A stretch of 64,000 bases of DNA, from NCBI GenBank assembly GCA_964028335.1, contig OZ034806.1:28452957-28516956 (forward strand). Reading direction: 5' to 3'. The notes beneath the pieces are model-generated. The model made no database searches. It worked only from the letters and a program-made list of their open reading frames with translations, and was not told the origin of the DNA. Source of the stretch: Altica lythri. Taxonomy: Eukaryota > Arthropoda > Insecta > Coleoptera > Chrysomelidae. This document shows positions 55,774-64,000 of the stretch, in pieces (position 1 is the first letter of the stretch; each line of letters begins with the position of its first letter). The translations under genes were made by a program, and so were the position numbers.

Positions 55774-56798
55774 ATAAAACTTCAAACCTTACTACTTCAA
55801 ACTCTATTTACAAAAAATTTTTAAACAGAACAAAAAAAAAAATTAAAACGGTTTTTTAGACTTCTGCTGGTGGCCATATTTACCCGCTGCCAAGGGGTAA
55901 AAGTGGCCACTGCCACTATTACCCCCATTTAAAAATAATTAAATGCAGAAATCGCAAACGTAAATTTTGCCTTCGAAACTGGTACAGTCTTTGTGTGCCC
56001 ATTGGCCGCAAACGCTGCATTGGATCCAGAGTTCTCTGTTTTTACCGAATTCGCCACAAATTGTGCAAATATCTTCGTTAACGTCCCTATCACGGTCATC
56101 GTCATCATCCTCATCTTCAGATGATATATCTTCTGTGATCTTCTGTGTTTTTATACAATATCGCGGAGGACTGGATTTTACAGAGGATGACTCTTCGATG
56201 CCTATTTTTCGTTTGGTTCCTTTGCTGGCTTTATTTCTCATTTGCTCTTCCTTCTTTCGCTGTTTTTCTTCTAGAAGTAACTTCATTGGTGTTGATGTCA
56301 TTATTTCGGAATGTTGCTTCCTGTTGCTTTTGTGGTTGGATCTTTTATTTCCAACTGAGTCATCTTTTGAGCATCCTGGTAGTGGAATTATGTCAACAAA
56401 AGATACTTCAAACTTTTTGTCAGGTGTCGAACTTTCTTTATTCCCCTTAACTTCTTTATTATTATTTTCCTTATCTACTCCACTTTTTTTCTCTTGGTCT
56501 AGTGTCTTTTCATCTTTTTCTTGTATGAATGCTTCACCTGGAGCAAAGTCTTCCTCGGTAAAATTTTCAGGATTATATGGAAATATTCCTGTATTCTCAA
56601 AACCTTTAATAGCTTTGACTGGTGTGGCTACGCGACCGTATGAATTTTGAAATATTTCAGCTATTTCAAATGTCGTGATACGCTCATGAGGATGACTTCG
56701 AAGATAATTGCCACATTCAATGTTATAGGCTGATTTTAACGATGAGTAAAAAGCTACATCCAACGGTTGGAGTCGATGCGATGTGTGCGGGGGGCATA
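55692..56798 (-). mobile_element. pogo-like DNA transposon, 3' half
   Basis: The left end GGGGAAAGGGGGGGAATAGT at about 55692 directly follows TTA, fitting a TA target. Internal GGTAAAAGTGGCCACTGCCA repeats the AGTGGCC motif. The right half, with the catalytic core, is missing beyond about 56798. Confidence 0.6.
55939..56798 (-). pseudogene. pogo/Tigger-like transposase C-terminus with PHD finger
   Basis: The upstream part reads PPHTSHRLQPLDV, the end of the DDE_1 (pogo/Jerky/Tigger) catalytic domain, with a frame change near 56790. It continues KSAYNIECGNYLRSHP and GFENTGIFPYNP, typical of this group, a lysine- and serine-rich linker, an acidic run, and a C-terminal PHD-like zinc finger (CTICGEFGKNRELWIQC...CGQWAHKDC...CDFC). 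PHD fingers read histone tails or bind DNA-associated proteins. The N-terminal CENP-B-type helix-turn-helix and the D residues are not in the window. Intact from 56763 to 55939. Confidence 0.85.
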
Positions 56799-57276
56799 TT
56801 CAGATGTAACAGTCAAGATGCGAGCCGAACGCGGACGAACGTTTTTTGTTGTATGTAACGTACACGATAGCACTCAAGTAGATATGCAGACTGTTACAGA
56901 TAACTAGTAAATTTATATTTTTTTCAATATTAATTAGCATATTTACACACATTCTTTGATGTGATTGAAGCAGGTATAGTATATTTTTATTAAGTTTATG
57001 TTGGATTATACCGAGGATTATACCTTTATAGTCTAAAAAACTTTAATTATTTAAAGCAGCTTATTTTAATATACATAATATATAAATCCAAATTCAGTTT
57101 CCTAATGTTGTTATTTTTTTATTTCATTAATTATTTAAATTTAGTATTTTTGCACATTATTATGTATTATAATAAAAAAAAAACACCTCTGATCTAAAAT
57201 ATATTTTAGTAATATAATATTTTTTATTAAAGTGAAAATGACAAAGTGACAAGGAAAACAGTAAAATACAAATAAT
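56799..57276. other. No gene; TGTAACAGTC inverted pair
   Basis: TGTAACAGTC (56805-56814) and its mirror (56889-56898) enclose 74 bases and recall Ginger ends, but no 4-bp duplication is visible. The rest is AT-rich and without features. Confidence 0.4.
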
Positions 57277-58708
57277 TCATTTTTTTGATTTGTTGGATCC
57301 CAAACCACGGTTGTTCTTTACGCATACACTTAATGAATGTGGTGCTGTAACACATGATTTTTTGCTATTTAAAGAGGGTCTTCCTGCGAGTTTTCTTTTA
57401 CCAGAGATTTTGGATTTTCGTCTAGCAACGGCAGTTGGCTGAACACTAATTTTTACTCCTTTTCTTGAAATTTTAGGATTAACAGCTTTGCCTGATTGGA
57501 TTTTAAGTGCTCCCTTGTATTTGTAAGCTGTGTGGAGACCTGATAATAGGGATGGTACAGAAGTAGCATATTTCTTGAAATTATCCAAATGCCGATTGAC
57601 AGCTGGTAGGAACTGTTCTGGATCATTATCAATGTGCTTTAAAATTGCATTACTATATGCCAACCATGCTGTTTTTGTTGCTTCAATTTCCGAATCCAAG
57701 TCTTCTATCGCGTTAAATTCTTCCGGTACCTTTGGTTCTGTGTTTGGTCATGTGATAGAAGCATCCACTTCATTAGGACTTATTAAGTTTGATGTATGAC
57801 AGGTATCTAAAGTTTCATGTGATTGTAATGGATAAAATAATGTCTTTTTTGGTTCTTTGCCGGTAGAAATTTGATAAAACAATATTTTATTTTCGTCTGT
57901 TAAAGTATTAATTACTTTTAAAATGCCAAATTTTGAAATTACTGCAGCTTGGTGTTTGCAGTGTTTTCCATTATATCCAACTGGACAACTGCACATACAT
58001 GTTATCATATCTATCTGATAAGTAATATTGGGGTCACTGAAACTTACAACTTCATATTGATGATTTCCAATGTATTTTATATTCACATTTTCAGCCAATT
58101 CTTTTGGCAAATATCTTAGTTCAACTGCTTTACTCTTACGGTTTAAGACAATATCAAAAATCCTTTGTTGATAATATCTTTCAAATCCAGTACATATAAA
58201 ATCAGCTAATTGAGTAAGATTAAAAGCTTTTGTGCGTTCTAAAGGTATATCCTTGAGTAATCGGAACATTACTTCTGCATAATTATTTGTGTCTGAGCCG
58301 CGTAAAATCAAATTACGCCTGTAAAACGAACACCAAGTCTCAATTCGTAAATACATATTTTCCACATATTTAAGAAAGTTGGAATGTTGACATTGTTCAC
58401 CCAATATTTTTTTGGCTTCACAAAGCTTATCTTCTGAGTCTGAGTATACAATCTTTCGGAATAACTGGTAATAAACTTGATTATGTGTCTTTGGAATTTT
58501 ATTTTTTGCAGTAGTAAGCCAACGCCAACATGCTTTTAAAACATGGAATGTACATAAAAGCATTTTTGATTGTGGAAAACAGTTTTGTAGGACATTTCTT
58601 TCCCCCAAGTCGTCATCTGTCATTATGACAGATGGCTGTATTTTAACCGGGAGTATATCTAGTAGAGCTTGTACCGCTTCTTGAAATATATCCTTTTTTT
58701 GACTACTA
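57277..58708 (-). pseudogene. MULE-like transposase, C-terminal half, SWIM finger
   Basis: Upstream edge about 58708; no N-terminus. Reads DIFQEAVQALLDILPVK and IMTDDDLGERN (a candidate catalytic D), then CTFHVLKACWRWL, the H-x-x-K and W region common in MULE transposases, a helical segment, and a SWIM zinc finger (CMCSCPVGYNGKHCKHQ) near 57960. An in-frame TGA at 57748-57750 separates the last ~150 codons, a basic tail ending GSNKSKK at 57277. A different family from the MULE at 12-17.6 kb. TIRs were not found. Confidence 0.8.
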
Positions 58709-59205
58709 CTTATAATCGTTGAGTGAAAAAATATAAAGAGGCGCAGGGTTCATTCAATATAGCGTATTCGTATTGTAGTCTCATCCCACTCTCATCCTAC
58801 CTCTCTCCGTACCGCGACCCCCAATATACATCGTGCTTGTACGGTGGTGCCACCACTTGTTACTTACAAAAAGCTTTTATATCTTATTTCAAAACAAGTC
58901 TATGTCGAGCTTTCTCAAGCTTGCTGAGTCAATTTCACTTAACGCTGGTACAGATTCATTTGATTTCAACGTTTAGATTTAGAGCTTGTAGGTACCTCAA
59001 TATATTCGTTCTTTTTTTGCCACATTATAAATTAATAAAGGTGAAGTCTATGTGATTTAATAATATTATTTTTCAAAATGGTGTGATCAAACGGAAATGG
59101 TTGACAGACAATACGCAAATGAATGCCAAAAATGTTTGTTTTACAAATTTAATTTACAAAAAATATAAATACACACAAATACAAAAATAACCCAAATAGC
59201 CTAAA
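58709..59205. other. No gene recognised
   Basis: Includes a comparatively GC-rich block near 58770-58850 (CTCATCCTACCTCTCTCCGT) without a reading frame. It may hold the 3' flank of the P-like element. Confidence 0.5.
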
Positions 59206-62200
59206 TCAATTTTGTAGAATTCTAACCTTTCTATGAGGTTTAATAATTCCCACTTTCTGTTTTTTTGTATTTACTGAAGATTCCCACTTCAAATTTCTAA
59301 ATATTTTCATTCTAATGAATAAAGTCAACATGTAATCCATGTGTTCCCTGCATGCTGATTTGAAATATGATTCATACCAATTTGAATGATATTCGCATAA
59401 ATAATTTTTTAAATGGTGATCAATATTTTTAGCGAGACCATTACCACATTTATATTTGTTGAAAGCGTTATTGAATTCACTTAGTAAGCAGATTATAATT
59501 TCGCTAAATTTTTCGGAGGGTCTCCTCAGACATTTGATTTGACTGGCTTGCCTGCTATAGTCCTTGTACAGCATAAACATTTCTTTCTCATTTAACAAAT
59601 TATCGTCACCACCTTTCGTTAGATCTGCAGAACATTTCTCACAATTGAACTTTTTTTCCAATTTGAATACAAGGTATCCAGCTACATAAACGGCCGAACA
59701 TGTCTCCAAAGATGAATTCGCATTGATTGTAGTTTCTTCAACCTTTTCAGTATTTGACTGTTCTTCTGTTGATTCTTTATTCAAGCTTGGCTCATGATCA
59801 GCTGCATTGTTAGGTATATTTTCGTTATCAGATTTGTCTTCATCGAAGTATTCATCGTTGATAGTGAGAATTTCATCGTCCTGAACTTCAGAGTTTCCAA
59901 TTTCCACATTCGTTTGCAGCCTTATATTCATATTGTGTTGCATTGCAATACGAAATTGTCTGACAGTAGGAGTAGGATTATATCCTCCTCTATGTCTTAC
60001 TACAGAAAAAAAATTTTCAAGGGCATCCTGGTTCAAAAACCCTGTTAATAAGTACTTAACACCGGAATCTTTTAGATGTCTCCATAGTTGCAAAATTGAG
60101 TTTATTGTCCACTGAAATCCATTTATGCAGTAAATATTTTTTCTGATTTTATTATTTTCGAGTATCTCTATTTTTTTAAAGTAATCTAATGCATTGCATA
60201 ATAAGTGATAAGTTGTGTCTTTGAAAATAGATAATGGTCTTCTGTAAGGATTTGGGTCGTTTAAAATCCTACTATTCAAAGCATCGAAAATATTGTTGAT
60301 TTCTTTGATGAACTCTGCAGTATTCGCAGCTGTTTTCGTAGTAATTTGTCCGATTTTGGAAGCAGTTTTTATCGCCGCAGCAACGGTATTCGAAAATACT
60401 TGCGCTGCGTACTTGACTCGCATTTTCTGAAAATTAGTTGGCCAAATGTGAACGTCGGTGATTTTTAGCATAGCTCTAGCTGTTACACTCGCTTTATCTA
60501 TTTCATAGGTTTTGGTACAGTCAGTCCAGGCAATAGGTATTTTATTAATTAGAAATTGCAATTTTGTGTTCATGAAATTGTTTCTTAAGCTTTTCAATAA
60601 ATGAGGTATGTCAAAACACGTGAATATTGGGTGGCCCTCTATTTCTACTACAGGGTTGTCTTTTGTTGCTCCCAATAACTTGAAAGCTCCACGGTTATTA
60701 GAACCCTGATCACCAACAAGTACATGTGGAGTAAAAGTCATCTCCTTCAATTTCTTAATGACATCTATAATAATTTCGTGCAAAGATGAACTGCTTACAG
60801 GCCCAGTGGAAACGAAGTAACACAACGGTATTTTCCAGTTATGAAGTAAACCACGTATTAGAAAGACCAGCCCTGTATTTGCTAATGTGACATTTCTTCC
60901 CAGAGATCCCAAATTCTCGTATCCTTCAATATTATCCCGCAATCGATTATATTCCAACTGAGGTTTCAATTTAATTTCATCAAACATCACTACAATTTTT
61001 TTCTCTTGGTCCGTCATAGTTTTCGCCTTCAGTGATAATTTCTTGATCAAAGTAGTATCCAATCCGGGCATTAAACTACACACTTTTAGCCAACTTTGTA
61101 TTGTTCTTACAGATGGTAAAATGAATTTGAGAGAATAAAGCATAAACTTATAAGCTCCTGGGGACTTATAATACAGCGACATGGCTAATTGTTGTTCATG
61201 CTGTGACCATTTTGTATTTTTTTTGTGAAATAACTGCATGTTCACAAAAGTTTTTACAAAAGTACTCTTATGGATCAATAAATTAAGTAAAAATAAGGAC
61301 GTGGATAAAGAAATTTTCTTTTTAAGTCGATATGTTTGAGACCGCTTCGCACAAATTTTCTTTTTCAAGAAATTAACTTTGTGAGTTAAAGTATTTTTTT
61401 TTTCAATAGATATTCCGTTGGAGATTCCATTTTTAATACACGGTCGCTAAACTTGGAACTGACAGAGGAAGTTTCAGAATGTGGAGAGTTGTTTTTTCCA
61501 GAAATGTTATGATTCAAGTATTTCATATGAGTAACCATTTCCGAATCAGTATCCGAATTTGACCGTTTTCTGTTGTAGGTTTTCGAATGTTCACCAATCT
61601 CTAATTCCTGTACATCACCAGCGGACGATGATGGAAGAGGCTGTCCTTTATCTGAAATTATAATAGTCATTTTAATATACAACAGTAATCAAAAATAGAA
61701 CAATTTAATTTGTTAAAATCTACATAATATTAAACTTAAAATTGTGACGCGTTTCGCTAACATAGTAGCTTTCTCAAACGAATAAAGGTATAATGAGACA
61801 TTTTTCAATTTTACAGTGTCTTAATACTGAATTTTACGGATATTAACAATAAAATTATGATCTATTTACATGGAAATAAATTTAAAAAAAAAACAGGAAA
61901 AAAGTGTGTCTAAATATGGGATTAACTAAAGTATTTAACAAGTTTACCTGGAAATTCATTCACAATAATCCTACAGGATCCTTTCCAGGTAAAAAGGTTT
62001 AATAAGGAAAAATTGTTGATAGATTTGTTGTTTTTAATGAATTCAAGTCTAAAGTTTCTAAAAATGATTTAATTTTAATTTTTAAGGATGGTATTCCAAA
62101 GTATGTTTTAGTATCTTCTTATTTATGATATTGTCTATTAAATTTGGATCGTAGATTTAAAAAAATTAAATTGTTTTATTTCATTACATCAAGTGAAAGC

Positions 62201-62651
62201 CTCATCTATTCAATCAAAAATACTGTGAGCACGTGAAGGTTGCTCAAAATCGTTTTAGCAGTGTGGTAAAACTTTATTCTCAGTAACGATGGTGCCAAAA
62301 GTTGCAAGACTCTTCTCGAATAATATAATTATTGTGGATATTATTTCATTTTGGAAAAAACATTATTGGCTTACCTTCTTCAATAAACTGTATGGGAACT
62401 GCACTTTTCGTTAACAATTTCCGCTTATTATTCTTAATAACACAAGTAGGAGGAAAATGTACCTCACAAATTAATTTATTCTTCAATTCAATAACGTCCA
62501 TTAATGCAATGTTTATATTTCCGCACTTTTTTTGCCATTCTTGCGCACGTTTACCGTCGCCAACTGGAAACTTGAAAAATGTAATGTCTTTATCACATCT
62601 ATTGTTATTTAAACAGTTTTTATACACACACCTATGACTTGCCGTTGTCAT
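59206..62651 (-). pseudogene. P-element-like transposase (THAP9-like), three exons
   Basis: Exon 1 (62651 to about 62377) is a THAP domain: CVYKNC, TFFKFP, W in EWQKKCG and ICEVHF, ending in a GTAAGCC donor. Exon 2 (about 61665, acceptor ATTTCAG) is a polar linker. A slip in a run of ten A near 61391 leads to the main frame (61368-59206): a helical region, first catalytic D in VVMFDEIKLKP, second in LVGDQGSNNR, a GTP-binding-like insert (FTCFDIPHLLKSLRN), and the E in DALENFFSVVRHRGG. The C-terminus has cysteine pairs (CEKC). It ends at 59206. P-type transposases bind DNA through THAP and use GTP. Only the A-run shift breaks it. No TIRs or 8-bp duplication could be identified. Confidence 0.88.
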
Positions 62652-63084
62652 ATTTGCACTAAAATGTCACGACTATCAACACTAATAAACAATATTGTTC
62701 ACATAAACGGACAGATAGGTACTCTAGTCAGCATCTTCAAAAACGTGAAAAATTAAAATAAAGGTCCTAAAAATATGATCGAAAGCTCATTGGATTCGGA
62801 GTCGCCTCTAGAAAAATGTTTTTGAAGTAAAAGTGTGCAGGCAAAAAATTGCAATTGTTATTAACAAAATAAGATGGAAAAAAAGATATCTATGTTTTTG
62901 ATAATAACTCGAAAAGTATTAATATTTAAGCAATTTTGAAAAAAGCTCGTTAAGGAGGAGGAAATTTCCGAAAAAAAAGTCCATACTCCTGGAACTCTTT
63001 CTCCATTATTTATAATTTTAATTTGACGTTGAAAATAGGGTTCCCGGCGGCTTTTACTGCATGCGTGCGCCGCCCCTAAACGGG
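62652..63084. other. No gene recognised
   Basis: AT-rich, including GATCGAAAGCTCATTGGATT and a block near 63040-63075 (TGCATGCGTGCGCCGCCCCT). Possibly retroposon 5' sequence. No ORF. Confidence 0.5.
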
Positions 63085-63126
63085 GTTTATAGAATAGAAT
63101 AGAATAGAATAGACGTTTATTTGAAA
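63085..63126 (-). repeat. (ATAGA)n microsatellite, probable LINE 3' tail
   Basis: TAGAATAGAATAGAATAGA followed by CGTTTATTTG. On minus this reads CAAATAAACG then (TTCTA)n, the 3' end style of CR1/L2-like LINEs. Confidence 0.6.
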
Positions 63127-64000
63127 CTAGCGGCCGCCCGCGACTTTATCCGCGTGAACTTTAGTTTTTTGCCACCCAATTTCATACAAATTTTCAACCC
63201 CTATTTTAAATCCTTAGGAGTTAAATTTAAAAAAGTCATTTCTTATTACACCACTACCTAATAGAAAAAAAATATTCTCGAATTTTCAAGACTCTACGCG
63301 TCTATCGACAGTGTCATGTCGGCCAGCAGTAGCGTGCTACCGCCTTACCGCTCCACACACCCCGCACATTAACGCGCGATTGGTATTAGACTATTATTAT
63401 TTTAAAACTATAAAAACTTGCATGCTATATGCAATCAAAATCACAGCCCGATCGGTTTGAAATTCACAAAGTTTAATACAAACTTTCATCCCCTATTTTA
63501 TCCCTTAGGGGTGAAATTTATTAAAATTCTTTCTTGAGCGATGCCTACGTCATAGTAGCTATATGCACGCAAAATCTTAGCCCGATCGGTTTGATATTGG
63601 CAAAGTTTCATACAAACTTTCATCCCCTATTTTATCGCCTTAAGGGTGGAATTAATCAAAATCCTTTATTTGAGGATGCCTACGCAATAGTAGCTATATG
63701 CATGCAAAATCTCAGCCCGATCGGTTTAAAATTGACAAACTTTCATACAAACATTCATCGCCTATTGGATCCCTTTAGGGATGGAATTTATCAAAATCCC
63801 TTCTAAGGAATGCCTACGTCATAGTAGCTATATGCATGCAAAATCTCAGCCCGATCGGTTTAAAATTGACAAAGTTTTATACAAACTTTCTTCCCCTATT
63901 TTATCCCCTTTGGGATTGAATTTATCAAAATCCTTTCTTAGAGGATATCTACGTCATAGTAGCTATATGCATGTAAAATCCCAGCCCCATCGGTTTAAAA
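63127..64000. repeat. Retroposon with 135-bp tandem unit
   Basis: Starts CTAGCGGCCGCCCGCGACTT. From about 63446, units of 134-135 bp begin near AGCCCGATCGGTTT at 63446, 63580, 63715, 63850 and 63985 and run off the window. Each holds TTTCATCCCCTATTTTATCC, a TAGGGGTGAA block and CTACGTCATAGTAGCTATAT. The 90-codon open frame across 63534-63806 follows from the unit length being divisible by three and is not a gene. Confidence 0.9.

Noticed and set aside
55967..56650. 227-codon plus-strand frame
   Set aside because: Shadow of the pogo transposase on the other strand; composition is its mirror image.
56805..56898. 94-bp Ginger-derived MITE
   Set aside because: Only the 10-base ends match and no 4-bp target duplication is present, so chance cannot be excluded.
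58700..62760. P-type terminal inverted repeats around the THAP9-like gene
   Set aside because: I compared the outer flanks on both sides by eye and found no convincing inverted match or 8-bp duplication.
63534..63806. 90-codon open frame
   Set aside because: It results from a 135-bp tandem repeat whose length is divisible by three; the sequence is non-coding retroposon.
63446..64000. Regularly spaced repeats resembling a CRISPR array
   Set aside because: Units are 135 bp of continuous tandem repeat with no unique spacers, in an insect genome.
1..64000. tRNA, rRNA or host protein-coding genes
   Set aside because: I found no cloverleaf-like tRNA, no conserved rRNA blocks and no ORF resembling a non-transposon gene, apart from the uncertain protease-like one.

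Overview
This window is insect genomic DNA, not bacterial. The genes carry introns with GT..AG ends, base composition is strongly AT-rich, and nearly every recognisable protein belongs to a eukaryotic transposon family. A beetle or a similarly transposon-rich insect is plausible, but the sequence does not fix the species. I found no host gene, no rRNA or tRNA gene and no CRISPR array.

Left part (1-17.6 kb). A BEL/Pao retrotransposon runs off the left edge; its gag is split by a hAT element with a perfect 8-bp target duplication. It is followed by a CR1/L2-like LINE interrupted by a 367-bp MITE, a Tc1/mariner-like element whose catalytic spacing counts as DD82E, a PIF/Harbinger-type element carrying a MADF gene, and a retroposon tail. 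A MITE copy then carries a 5.57-kb Mutator-like element (MULE), which itself carries a 2.45-kb Ginger element with an uninterrupted 609-codon integrase.

Middle part (17.7-47.5 kb). One PIF/Harbinger element appears to span this whole interval. Its transposase lies at 19.7-21.1 kb and its MADF partner gene at 45.5-46.7 kb. It is interrupted by a Crypton (tyrosine recombinase) and by a 23.5-kb nest: gypsy A (LTRs at 21.3 and 44.7 kb, target duplication CTGC), BEL-2 in A's 5' LTR, gypsy B in BEL-2 gag, and gypsy C (10,141 bp, two 1,724-bp LTRs, target duplication AGTC) in a B LTR. B is rearranged, with its 3' end present twice in inverted orientation.

Right part (47.5-64 kb). This holds a BEL-3 3' end, a gene-free AT-rich stretch with several large hairpins sharing the motif GTGCGTAA, retroposon tails with ~137-bp tandem repeats, a decayed ubiquitin-specific-protease-like gene in a 983-bp tandem duplication, a pogo-like transposase 3' half with a PHD finger, a second MULE-like transposase with a SWIM finger, a three-exon P-element-like gene with a THAP domain, and another retroposon array with a 135-bp unit.

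Most element genes lie on the minus strand; only the Harbinger transposase, the small MADF element and most of gypsy B lie on the plus strand. Dense, mixed-age, mostly same-strand transposons without host genes resemble the layout of uni-strand piRNA clusters, but that is inference from layout only. Almost all coding regions carry stops or frameshifts; the Ginger integrase and the gypsy C gag are the clearest uninterrupted ones.
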